A DNA stretch of 64,000 nucleotides from Phoronis australis (Eukaryota > Phoronida > Phoronidae). The stretch covers positions 525,696 to 589,695 of the forward strand of contig NMRA01000134.1 in the NCBI GenBank assembly GCA_002633005.1. Reading direction: 5' to 3'. The position numbers and the translations under genes were made by a program. A model generated the notes under the pieces. That model did no database searches. It was given only the letters and a program-made list of their open reading frames with translations, and had not been told where the DNA came from. Below are positions 35,701 to 44,473 of the stretch, piece after piece (the stretch's first letter is position 1; the number at the start of each line of letters is the position of its first letter).

Positions 35701-37367
35701 CCCATGTCAGTTCTTGGTTTGACTTTTGTCAATCGCCGACCCAGTGTGTCTGATCTGCGGTACACTGTTCTTATTTTAAATTTTTACATTCGTGTCCCAG
35801 CTTCTGGGTTATTCCGGGTATATATTGTAAGCACATAGCCTGCAGTTGGCGTTCTTCTGCCACTTTCTCTTTTCTCTTGGATATTAAATGTCGACCGAAA
35901 CGTCGTGACTGTGTAAATAGACAAGAGGTCGGTGTAAATAGACCAAAAGATTTTAATAATAGTAACACGCCACCACCTCCGAGCGGTTTTAGAAAGTCAC
36001 CGTGAGATTTGTCTAATGGTCAACTTGCCCTCTCTTTATTGCCCAGGCAATAATGGCCAGATCCAGCTTTGGCAGTTCCTGCTGGATCTGCTGACAGACC
36101 GTGATTGTCGGGAGATCATCTCGTGGTGCGGCGACAATGGGGAGTTCAAGCTAAACAACCCCGAGATGGTGGCACGGCTGTGGGGGCAGCGTAAGAACAA
36201 ACCTACGATGAACTATGAGAAGTTAAGCAGGGCGCTGAGGTATTACTACGACGGTGATATGATCTCCAAGGTAAAGTGATGTTTGTTTCTGACTGTGGGC
36301 ATGTCTTAAAACTGCATTAAGTGTCCTTCTGGTTTACTGTCAACTATAAAACAGTATCAAACATCAAAACTAGTCAACTTATCCCTACAAAATGACTTAA
36401 GTCTCGTTTCGGTGAGAGACCTTCAGTTCTATTGCCAGGAAGAATCGCCAGAGGATTTACAAATTAGAAAACGCTTCGGAATAGTCAGTAGCACCCAACC
36501 ACTCCAAAGTTTTGACCTTTCTGAATCCGTTGCAAGACTTAAAAAGGCCTGTCCAGCCTCTCCAAACTTTGACCTTTCTGAATCGGTAGCAATAGGAAAT
36601 ATAATAGCTTTTATATACACCGTCTTGGAAATGGTATTTGTAAGCACAGATTTCAGCAAATGAAAGTGTGAGAAATTTCCTTGCCTGTTTTTGGTTAAAT
36701 CATGAAAGCTGTGATGTCACCCAATTTCCCTTCCACCTTTCTTCAAACACTCTGCATCACTAGTTATGTAGTGAAAGTAACCACACACTTTCAGTTTAAT
36801 GTCGCAGAACATGGATATTTTTTTATGAAAAATTTTGACAAAACTAAGTAAGAATTTTTTAGGTTATTTCCAGGCAGTTTGTATCTTAAAATTTTATCAA
36901 TGGTCAATACATAGTGAAGTTTTGAGCATTTACAACTGTCTGTGTAGTAGGCTTTGAAAGTGGGTAAAGAACAATTTGGCAATCACTTCCCGTTGAATTT
37001 AAACAAAAGTTTACTGGGTCATGCATAATTTAATAAAATGAAGTTCATTAAAAAATTTATTGTTAATTCACAGGTGCACGGCAAACGGTTTGTTTACAAG
37101 TATGTGTGCGACCTCAGGTGCCTTCTGGGATATAGTGCTGCCGAGCTGAACCAGTTGGTCAACGAAAGCGCTGACAAGAAATTGCAGAAGGTACGCGAGA
37201 CTCTGCGGCCAGGTATCATACGCAAGGTACCAGTTGAGAAGACCCCACAGGCAACATACATGATGGTGGAAAAAGTGGTCACACCGGAGGTATCAAGAAC
37301 AGAGGTCGTCAACTCTGTGACAAGTATACAGATTGCCTCAAGCACAGACGAGATTTCAACATCATAG
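23631..37367 (+). CDS. GABPA: GA-binding protein alpha (ETS factor, GABP/NRF-2 alpha); 12 coding exons
   Basis: Twelve exons join to 1752 bp and encode 583 residues. GABP alpha binds GGAA sites and recruits ankyrin-repeat GABP beta; it activates many nuclear genes for mitochondrial and housekeeping proteins. Domains in order: an acidic N-terminal extension (1 to about 153) without counterpart in the human protein; OST domain (about 165-262: [20 protein letters not shown], then [10 protein letters not shown]...[22 protein letters not shown]); linker ending [12 protein letters not shown]; Pointed/SAM domain (about 299-369: [26 protein letters not shown]); Ser/Thr-rich linker; ETS domain (about 412-500) with [31 protein letters not shown], the two recognition arginines RALR, and [12 protein letters not shown]. 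The C-terminal tail is Thr/Val-rich. It is longer than human (454 residues), entirely because of the N-terminus. It is divergent from ATP5PF and convergent with the E78 receptor. Confidence 0.97.
24050..25095. other. GABPA intron 1, no further exon seen
   Basis: AT-rich intron with no recognised repeat family or coding block until the motif cluster at 25.1 kb. Confidence 0.5.
25103..25192 (+). promoter_or_regulatory. Promoter-like motif cluster inside GABPA intron 1
   Basis: Within 90 bp are an ETS/GABP site CTTCCGG (25103-25109), a YY1-type AAGATGGCGG (25113-25122), a perfect NRF-1 palindrome GCGCATGCGC (25137-25146) and a CTCF-like GTAGAGGGCGCA (about 25181). The combination is typical of TATA-less housekeeping promoters. 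The next exon has an in-frame ATG at its third base, so a downstream start could give a shorter GABPA. Confidence 0.5.
25222..25298 (+). repeat. 40-bp direct repeat next to an N
   Basis: GTCATTGTACC...TTGTCAGATACCTGTATCCAT occurs twice in a row, directly after the N at 25221. Treat the copy number as uncertain. Confidence 0.8.
25416..25586 (+). CDS. GABPA: GABPA coding exon 2 (duplicated exon, copy 1)
   Basis: The acceptor is TTCTCTGCAG before 25416 and the donor is CTTGG|GTATGT after 25586. It has 57 codons, phase 2 at both ends. Its second half, [20 protein letters not shown], is closely similar to exon 3. A possible internal start is the ATG at 25418. Confidence 0.9.
26090..27130. other. 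GABPA intron 2
   Basis: No additional exon or recognised element. A short GATGAT run lies at about 26338. Confidence 0.45.
27134..27283 (+). CDS. GABPA: GABPA coding exon 3 (duplicated exon, copy 2)
   Basis: The acceptor is TTTCATGCAG before 27134 and the donor is ATGGG|GTGAGT after 27283. It has 50 codons, again phase 2 at both ends. [20 protein letters not shown] mirrors exon 2, so either exon can be skipped without a frame change. Confidence 0.9.
27951..28176 (+). repeat. 44-bp tandem repeat with 88-bp higher-order pattern
   Basis: Units start at 27951, 27995, 28039, 28083 and 28127, with a partial sixth at 28171, exactly 44 bp apart. Odd units begin GATCTGGA and end ACAATC(A/G)(A/G)TC; even units begin GATTTGGA and carry CTGT-CT-TCAGTC. 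The palindrome GGATTAATCC is intact in units 2, 3 and 4. Confidence 0.95.
28377..28545 (+). CDS. GABPA: GABPA coding exon 4: start of OST domain
   Basis: The acceptor is TGTTTCAG before 28377 and the donor is TTACAG|GTGAGC after 28545. It encodes the Gly-rich entry, then [20 protein letters not shown] and FFLQDSLQ, aligned with the human 'IDINEPIGNLKKLLEPRLQC' region. Confidence 0.95.
28878..28962 (+). CDS. GABPA: GABPA coding exon 5: OST domain
   Basis: The acceptor is CTCAACAG before 28878 and the donor is CATCCAG|GTGAGC after 28962. [10 protein letters not shown] and [11 protein letters not shown] match the second part of the OST domain. Confidence 0.95.
28938..29078 (+). repeat. 71-bp tandem duplication covering the exon 5 donor
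   Basis: 28938-29008 (last 25 bp of exon 5, the donor and intron start) is repeated with substitutions at 29009-29078. The second donor position reads CCAT|GTTAGC instead of CCAG|GTGAGC. Confidence 0.85.
29748..29822 (+). CDS. GABPA: GABPA coding exon 6: end of OST domain
   Basis: The acceptor is TTGGACAG before 29748 and the donor is GAACCAG|GTAAGT after 29822. [19 protein letters not shown] matches the human 'PKLNILEIVKPADTVEV' segment. Phase 1 at both ends. Confidence 0.93.
30665..30772 (+). CDS. GABPA: GABPA coding exon 7: linker before Pointed domain
   Basis: The acceptor is TTTAATCCAG before 30665 and the donor is CATTTG|GTATGT after 30772. [20 protein letters not shown] aligns with the conserved 'QVTRW...YRKEQERLGIP' stretch. 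Confidence 0.93.
31389..31731. mobile_element. MITE-like element, about 343 bp
   Basis: The ends AAAAGGATACCAAACC-TGATTTTG and, on the minus strand, GAAAGGATACTAAACCCCATTTTG form terminal inverted repeats of about 24 bp. The interior has no transposase, only an 85-codon minus frame without domains. The right end stops about 50 bp before the Pointed-domain exon. A target-site duplication is not obvious. Confidence 0.65.
31783..31995 (+). CDS. GABPA: GABPA coding exon 8: Pointed (SAM) domain
   Basis: The acceptor is CTCCTTAG before 31783 and the donor is TTTGTCG|GTGAGA after 31995. [20 protein letters not shown], then the LG(K)RLC and [11 protein letters not shown] elements, define the Pointed domain typical of this ETS class. 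Confidence 0.96.
32030..33335. other. GABPA intron 8
   Basis: No further exon. A minus frame at 31760-32347 overlaps the exon antisense and has no domain. A small direct repeat (TGATATGTCAAATATAAC twice) lies at about 32890. Confidence 0.5.
33336..33404 (+). CDS. GABPA: GABPA coding exon 9: Thr/Ser-rich linker
   Basis: The acceptor is TATTTCAG before 33336 and the donor is AAGCTG|GTAGGT after 33404. It encodes 23 residues ([20 protein letters not shown]). The sequence is not conserved, but phase 1 at both ends fits and it is rich in Thr and Pro like the vertebrate linker. Confidence 0.8.
34069..34125 (+). CDS. GABPA: GABPA coding exon 10: linker before ETS
   Basis: The acceptor is TTGTCCTAG before 34069 and the donor is GGACAG|GTGATA after 34125. 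RTPRILG...PGNRTG matches the human 'RAPRISG...PGNRTG' immediately before the ETS domain. Confidence 0.92.
34127..34706 (+). repeat. Direct repeat of about 182 bp around an N at 34522
   Basis: 34127-34306 recurs at 34523-34706 with few changes (a 4-bp insertion and scattered substitutions). The second copy begins right after the N. As at 20229 this looks like alleles placed in tandem. It begins at the exon 10 donor, so intron length here is unreliable. Confidence 0.85.
35170..35202 (-). other. Hammerhead-ribozyme-like core motif
   Basis: On the minus strand CTGATGA (35202-35196) is followed 21 nt later by GAAAC (35174-35170). That is the order of the conserved hammerhead core, which Penelope-like elements are known to carry in their terminal repeats. 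Stem II pairs poorly (only about two G-C pairs evident), so activity is doubtful. Confidence 0.35.
35267..35350 (-). repeat. tRNA-derived SINE head or tRNA pseudogene
   Basis: Minus strand: an A-box-like TGGTGTAGTGGTTAAGGTG and a B-box-like GAGTTCAAATTC about 45 nt later, with GGACTCAAA in the anticodon-arm position. The ends do not pair as an acceptor stem, so it is not a functional tRNA. It lies inside the Penelope-like remnant. Confidence 0.5.
36047..36270 (+). CDS. GABPA: GABPA coding exon 11: ETS domain, main part
   Basis: The acceptor is TATTGCCCAG before 36047 and the donor is TCCAAG|GTAAAG after 36270. It encodes [14 protein letters not shown], the [14 protein letters not shown] wing, [20 protein letters not shown] and YYYDGDMI, with both DNA-contacting arginines of the recognition helix. 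Confidence 0.98.
36480..36600 (+). repeat. 33-bp direct repeat pair in GABPA intron 11
   Basis: TCCAAA(G/C)TTTTGACCTTTCTGAATC followed by (C/G)GT-GCAA occurs twice about 70 bp apart. Each copy holds TGACCT, a nuclear-receptor half-site sequence, but nothing shows use. Confidence 0.5.
37074..37367 (+). CDS. GABPA: GABPA coding exon 12: end of ETS domain and C-terminus
   Basis: The acceptor is TTAATTCACAG before 37074. It encodes [14 protein letters not shown] and [11 protein letters not shown], as in human 'VQGKRFVYKFVCDL...[11 protein letters not shown]', then a Thr/Val/Ser-rich tail of about 60 residues and TAG. Confidence 0.97.
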   Translation: MHGKRFVYKYVCDLRCLLGYSAAELNQLVNESADKKLQKVRETLRPGIIRKVPVEKTPQATYMMVEKVVTPEVSRTEVVNSVTSIQIASSTDEISTS

Positions 37368-40300
37368 CTGGGCGCCTATCGTCTGTCACCTTTTGTGGTC
37401 GTGCGTTCCTTTTTTAAAAAAAATTATGTTATTTGATTCCGCACTTGTCAACATTTTGTTACTCATTGGTTGTTGAGGTCATGTTTAGCGAATAGTCATG
37501 ATTCAAGTTGTGGCTCTTATGACTGGCTAATGTACTCGATAGAGTAACATCCCTTTTGTATATTGTTTCGAGTGGACTCCATGCTCACAGGTGGGCAAGA
37601 TTTATAACCTCAGCAAACTTCTATCTATGTGGAGTTCATTAGAATATCGTGTTGTTTTAAGTTAACATCTCGTGTGTGGCATGCCATTTGGTGTCTGGAT
37701 ATTTTCTAGAAGTATGGTAGTCACTATTTCCAGAGTGCACACTGCGGTTGAACTGGTCGCCAACTCCCCTCCTGGGTAGACTGTGATTCAAGAAATATTC
37801 TGTTGGCTGTGCCCGGTCATCTGGTGACATTTTAAGCCTATGGTATTAAAATGGCTTTTTGTCTGGTGTCATTCTGTGAACAGTTTGAACACACTGTGTA
37901 AATACTTTGGTCATTACATATTAAGTAGATGCTCTATTTTATTGTGTTGGACATTTAGTGGCTTATGAAGGACTAGATCATTGTCAGGGTCATCTGATTG
38001 ATGTTTTGTAAACTGAATTTAACTTAAACTTTGAAATGCCATTGTTTGTATATAATGTAAAGAAATTAATGTTGACATGCTGATGAAAGAAATGTATTTT
38101 GTTATGAAATACAAGATTTTTTATGAACCAGTTGTCAAATGCCTCGTACAATGTCACCGCTCAATAGAACAGACAGGCACTCACCAGTGATGGGGGGACA
38201 TCCACATTTACACCCAGATAGTTGAACAATTAAATACCTCCATAATTGATGCACCAGTAACGTAAGCTCTCAAGAAGTAACATTGCAATACAAGCACCAA
38301 GTCGCAGTGACGTACACTGGGTATCCCAAACCGCAATAACTGAACTCTGGTTCTTGAAAAAAGAAAATGATTGTTTTAATGAAAAAAAAACATGCTGTCG
38401 ATGGGAATATCCATGTGGACTGAGGACGCTGGATGGTCACAGAAATGAGAGCAATGTAGTTGAAATGCACCGATAATTGCACCACTTATGGGATGCTTTT
38501 AGGTGGGCTTCTTAATATCTTAAAATTGCCACTAGGTGCTGCAGAATACATCTAATCAGCCTAGAGCTGAGAAGGCATCATCCTGCTACTAAAAACCTGT
38601 TGACTAATTTCATAGAAGTACATTCATAAATTTCAAAGATATACATCCCAACTTCCACAGCAGTGGTTGTAAAGGAGTCGCCAGTTGCCACCTTTACAGG
38701 ACTACACTAGCCAAATTTCACAAAAGTCTGACGAATAGTCGTAAATGCAACAAAACTGACACTAAAGGTCACCATAGTAGTCGCACCTGTCAGGTGTGCT
38801 ACTATCAGTAGGAAAACATCCTAATTTAACACTTTGACCAATAGGTGGTGCTGAATAAATCAAATCCATCTGAAAATGAGGCAGCCTACCAAATCTGACG
38901 TAAATGATGACTAACCTTGAGGGTCTATGAAGGAGACTGAAGCAAAGGCGGGCTCGTCTCAATAGATTTCATGAAAATCCGTCAACGGACTCCAAAGATA
39001 AACCAAAAATACTAAACTTACCTCTTGGGGAAACAGCGATGGTCAGATTCGTCCTAAGTTGTTTCCATCCATCAACAGTTCCAAAGGAACATATCTGTCA
39101 ACTTACACCAAGATCTCCAATAAAAATGTGCCATGTAATCATGTTATTTATGAAGACATGCGTCATCTGATCACATGTTCTTATCTAAAGAAGATAATAT
39201 GATGTAAACAGGAATTGCAATAGGAAAAGACTATGTGTAGCGACTTAGCCCAAGGCTGTTGTCAAAACAAAATTATCACCAAAACCTGTTTATTTCCCTT
39301 TACATCTATACGTACAATAATGTGCATTTCTCTAACTCATCTAAACATAAACATCAACATAGAATTAGCACTATGTGCTTGGGCAGGGGTATTTTACAAG
39401 CAAAATTTGTTTCCTGAGAAGCATTCATTGAAGCGAGCTCTAGCAAGACCAGGCCGGCGAATTCTCATAAGCTACATAAAGGCTAGTCTAATTACTTGCC
39501 CCAGCAGAGTCATGGTCTTGCAAGAACTTACTGCAGTGAATGCCATCATAGCTAGGACACAGCTCACAGCTGTGCACAACCAACTAATCAGAGTGAAAAC
39601 GGGGCTAAACGCATTCACAAGGATAGAAACACTGTCATTGTGAACAATGGCTTGGAGGCAAAGCCCTGCTATCTCTATTTGTACGTGGTACAAATATGCT
39701 GCCAAAGAAAAGGTACACTTAGACAAGACAAAAAGAGTAGACGTATAGGGAGTACTCACTTAAAAGAAAAGGAGGGCAATAACTACCTAACTGTTACTCA
39801 GGACTCGACCAAAAGATCAAGCCAACATATTGCATGAAATCAAAAATTTTACAGTACGCAGATCCATTTTTAAGTGGAATCCAGTCAAGTCTGTGGCCAC
39901 AAATCCTAGCCTATGGCTGGGCTACAAGGTGTGAAAAGCCAATTCAAAATCAGCAGAACACTGACTCAGTAACACGGAAAGTGAAGCTCACACCTGGCAG
40001 ATACGACCAAACTAAGAAATTTTATCTGATAAATACAAAATCCATTTTATATGAGGGGGTAGGGCATGAGTTGGAACAACTATACAGCAGAATGCTTTCA
40101 CTTAAAAGATTTATTGTAAGTGTTGATCACTTCACTGGCTCATTGCTCCTATTTCAGGTTCAAAAAGACTAAGTGAGAGATTCCATTTCCAAATCTGATT
40201 CTTGTTTGACACTAAGTACTCAGCTCGACAACAAGCTCACAAGCATTCAGTGCTGCACTTAAGCAAGGATCAACTTGAAACGCAGTTCAAATAGCGGCCA

Positions 40301-43159
40301 ATGAGTGCATTTCTTTTAAATAAAGTTTTTAAGTCCAGAGTAGTGGACCAAGGTGAAAAGCTCCTACAGCAATAAAAGTACTAGATTTTGAGGAATTTGA
40401 CAAAAAAGTGAAACTTAAAAAAGAATTGCAAAAAGTTTGAACAACAACCATTTTTCAACCACAGCTGGCCTATCTGCCCATTTCTGACTTACAATAGTTC
40501 AACAGGTAATTATCCTTAATGTCAAAACGTCCCTCAAATTCGTCGTCTGAGAAAATGTGCGACGGGCTTCACTGATATTAACTAGGCCCAACTGTTGTTA
40601 TCCTTGCAGAGTGACACCCACAAAGTATACTAACAGACAACAAACTTACCAAGTAATCTCTACCCAGTCACTAATATACACTTATCATAAACACAGATGG
40701 CCACCACATACCCTACAATGCTGCGGATAATGTACTTGCAATTAATAATTTCCTGAAGACGAGCTTATATTACTCTTCTAAGACACAAAAATATACACAT
40801 TCCCTTAGAAAATAAAAAACTATTTAAGCTAAGAATTCAACTAATTATACAAATTGACGTACAAAATTTGCGGGCTCTTGAATAAGCAGCAAGCATGCAC
40901 AGAAAATATGGCACTGATAAAGCATAGCACTACAAGTCAGCGCTGGAGACATTATTACACAGGAGTTAATACAACATCAGTACATAGTTGTAGAGACAGT
41001 CAACTTGTGACCTTTGACGAGAGGCTGATACAGTGAATCTTGTCAATGAGTAAGACGATGTAGAATCAGACAGATAGGAAGACATCTCGTCACACGAGCA
41101 AATTCATTCTTAATACAGGACGACACCAACGTTTGCAAAAGCAGGGTTCCTGGTGTGACTGCATAATATAAGCAGAAGTTGCCAGTGCAACTAGTGGAAC
41201 ACGAACCTGAATGGCACGCAGCTTGACTTCTGAGGTGCCTCTCCTAACTTCACATATGCTAAGAAATTCAAATCAAATCCAATCAGCTTGGCACTTAGTG
41301 TCTGAATTCATCTCATAGATAACAAGACAACTGTTCAGACATAATGACCAACATTATTAAAAAACGCTTTAAGGTTTCAGGAAAAAGACTCTTAAAAGGT
41401 AGGAGCACTGTCTCCAAAATTTCACAACATCTATTATGGCACAGTTGAAGCAATTGGTCAGTCTTCATTCACAATAACATCTTTACGAACTTTGCAGGCC
41501 TTATCTATGAAAGCGAACCTTAGCACAACATTTAAATTGCTTCACCAACAAGGCCTTATGAAAGTAGACACAGAGACTGCATAGACACAATAACAAATCT
41601 GTCCTGAGTTATGGAGAGTGACTGAGTTAGCAACACCAGTCTCAAGGCTAACTGGTGTATGAACACACTCCATCAGAGTAAAATATAGACTGAAGTATGA
41701 CTTGCATTCTTACAACCAGGAACACATCAGGAATCTAATGCGATTCCAACACAAAAAGCTTTCAGCACTGGAGTGTCGATGCCAAAATGACGTCACTACC
41801 CATTTCTAATTCACTGATTGGGGCACAAGGCTTATTTGTTCACGTCGTGCATAAGTCACCTCCAAAGATTTGTTTATTGTTCACGAATATAAAAAGGGCT
41901 CTTTTAAGTGGTAAAGTATACCTTTAGCTCAAACATTGCCATAATGCAGCCTCATATATTCAATAATCATGCACTACAATTACATCAAATTGAGAAATGC
42001 TTGGTTTGGCAATTTTGGTAGGCATGCGCTAACATCTCAGATAGCACCAGGTGCAAAAATTACATAATCCTCCCATGAACTTTTCAATATTGTCCAATCG
42101 CAATAACTCTTTACAGTTTCTGCAGCAGCAAACTTCTAGAGCCCCAAAACAAACTTCTGAACACTTGCCCGACTTCACTTTACAAAGGCTCTACAATTCA
42201 CGTTACAATGTCCAAGATTTGGCTTGCGCGGTTCGAGATCAATTGTGAACACTGCATGTGAAACACTGCCATTCTAGCACTGATACTGGTTACGAGATAA
42301 AGACACGTCTATACACTAACAGCCAAAATAAACTAGGAGCAGAAAGAAATGAAAATAAGCGCGCACAAATGTACACAACAGCAAGTAATAATGCCATGCT
42401 AGCACATGTATATCCACTGTCAAAACTAACAACATTCTTCTTAAAATATAGTTCTCTTTAAAACGACAGCTCTAACTTGTACTATTCAATATCTCAAAAA
42501 ATTTGCAGAGGAATCGGATGATCTCATAAACGGAAAGCTAGGAGTTTTACCCAAAAGGAAAATTAAGTCAACGGAAACAGTTTTAAGCCACGTGATCCAC
42601 ATCTGGGATCCAAATAATCACAAAGACAAGATTACAGATATTTCTGTTCTGCCATTTCCCTTGATTTTTACTCGATTCACTACCAACTTAAAAATCTGTA
42701 AAAGCTAAAAACGAAGCTAAAAATCTAGACATTAAATCAATGATCAAAGTTAATATCAACATTTTACTTTACCCAAAGTAACATCTCCTGAGAATGATCG
42801 AGGAAGAAATGTAAAACAGGAAAACAATATATGAGAAAAACTATGTGTACATTCAGTATTGGTAGCCACTTCCAAGAAACGTTTGTCAGAAATCTTGGCT
42901 TACACAATTGAAAGATAGAATACCCTGGAAAATGGCTGGTTTTCTCAGGTAAGCAGTCCAGTCATTTTAAGAATCGGCCAATTTGCAATCACGAAGGTCA
43001 CTCAAGAAGCACTAGTGAGGTGAATTACAGTAGTGTGTTTACTGCTACACTAGTGAGATATTGCACTAGTTAGAGCTGTCACACTAGAGTGATGCTACAC
43101 TAGTGAAATCTGTGTAACAATAGTGAGATCTTTGTCACACTAGTGAGATTTCAATTTCT
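37368..43159. other. Gap between convergent GABPA and E78-type genes
   Basis: It contains the GABPA 3' UTR (ATTAAA at about 37846; AATAAA at about 38851) and otherwise AT-rich DNA. Open frames at 39233-39643, 39472-39759 and 39834-40172 show no domain or conserved pattern. Tandem ACTAGTGAGAT phrases lie at about 43010-43150. Confidence 0.55.
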
Positions 43160-43165
43160 TTTATT
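43160..43165 (-). terminator. Candidate poly(A) signal of the E78-type gene
   Basis: A minus-strand AATAAA about 1 kb past the stop codon. This would imply a 3' UTR that includes the CT-rich microsatellite at 43550-43610. Confidence 0.35.
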
Positions 43166-43538
43166 GAAGTTTAACACTCTTTAATTTACTGGACAGATGT
43201 TTTCTCTGCTCAGTGACCCTTTAGCAGAGCCATTATCTTGTGCTTCCTCAGTTGACACACCGTTTCCCTTGACAATGCTTTTGGGAATCAAGTGAACATC
43301 CAATACAAACACTACACAATCAAATTGACAATTACAGCTCTAAACATACTTCAAAACCTTTGAAAGATTCTTAACTTGGTTCTGTTTATGAGATACCACG
43401 ACACTGCTGCAAATAATTCACAATCACAAAATATTTGCTAAAAATTCTGTGTAAAACAAGGCATCACCAAAAAAGATTGAGTGAAACACCATCTCCTATA
43501 TGTCTCCTACCATCCAAAAACATCAGCAGACAGCTTAT

Positions 43539-43544
<6 letters not shown>

Positions 43545-43582
<38 letters not shown>

Positions 43583-43612
43583 TCTCTCTCTCTCCCTCTC
43601 TCTCTCGCCTCT
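43545..43612 (+). repeat. (CT)n microsatellite
   Basis: Interrupted CT/TCTC run of about 65 bp. The open frames across it encode only Ser/Leu repeats and are not genes. Confidence 0.97.
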
Positions 43613-44198
43613 CTCTTGGCTTTAGAGAGGTCAAATGTTCATAATGCTTACAAATTCAACCTTGGCAATCCTACATCCAACAATCCTTCCCATTTACTCT
43701 CTTGTTAAACCCAAAGAAGTTTTAGTTCAGGCATCTTTGTTCTCAACTCTCCAGAGGTGAGGTCAAATGTCACTCCAATACATCTTCAACATAGCTTCTC
43801 TACATCTCCTCTTCTTAACTTCTTTCCACAAAGAGTCAAATTCAACCAATTCAACTCCTTTTCTCTCTAAATTTCCTTTAACTTTCCACAACAGGTTGCG
43901 CATTGTTCAAGCAAGACCACATTCCATCACTTTCGAGCAAGGAAGAGTGTGACAAGAGATAGAGTCACAGGAGAGACAACTTGCAAGGGATAGAGTCACA
44001 GGGGAGACAACTTGCAAGGCACCATCATGCCTGCAGGACTAGTTTGCCAGTCAAAAACAAATCAAAGTGCAGGTCAAACGTGACTCATACACATGTTCGC
44101 AAGGGAGACAATTTCACATAAGATGGATACAATCGCATGTATGAGTGGCACAATCCCACAGGCAAGAGCTCTACAAACCCAGAGGCGAAGGAGACGAT

Positions 44199-44473
44199 TC
44201 ACGCCTGCAGGATAACGAGCTCATCAGCCTTGGGTATGTCAAAGATCTCCGACAGTAGAGGAGGCAACATCATTCGCACCCACTGCGCACGGAAGAACTG
44301 TAACTGCTCAGCGTGCTGCATGCCGACAGTGCGAAGCTCTGGTAGCTTGATGAGGATGTTGGCAAACAGATTGGGCTCGCCGGCATGGTTACGCGTCACC
44401 TGAAGCTTGAGCGCTTCAATAAGCTTATCCTGGATCACCTCAACAGCCTTGACATCAACCAGACCAGCGCGAT
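44199..44473 (-). CDS. E78: E78-type exon: LBD helices 9-12 with AF-2
   Basis: The acceptor is CTCTCAATAG before 44473. It encodes [18 protein letters not shown], the [16 protein letters not shown] segment and [10 protein letters not shown] (AF-2), then 12 more residues and TGA. Confidence 0.95.

Larger units (their letters stand above)
35110..35962 (-). mobile_element. Penelope-like element remnant with inverted terminal blocks
   Basis: Arms of about 69 bp at 35110-35178 and 35893-35960 are inverted copies (shared GGTCTATTTAC, CGACCTCT and GTCACGACGTTTCGGTC). Between them a minus-strand frame (35379-35648, 89 residues) reads [24 protein letters not shown] and [10 protein letters not shown], the C-terminal part of a GIY-YIG endonuclease as found in Penelope-like retroelements. 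The GIY-YIG motif itself is lost upstream behind a stop. Inverted terminal repeats are a known Penelope-like arrangement. The element sits in GABPA intron 10 on the opposite strand. Confidence 0.6.

Noticed and set aside
39472-39759. Hydrophobic 95-codon minus frame in the GABPA/E78 gap
   Set aside because: No splice signals, recognised family or composition change; the hydrophobic look is expected from AT-rich random sequence.
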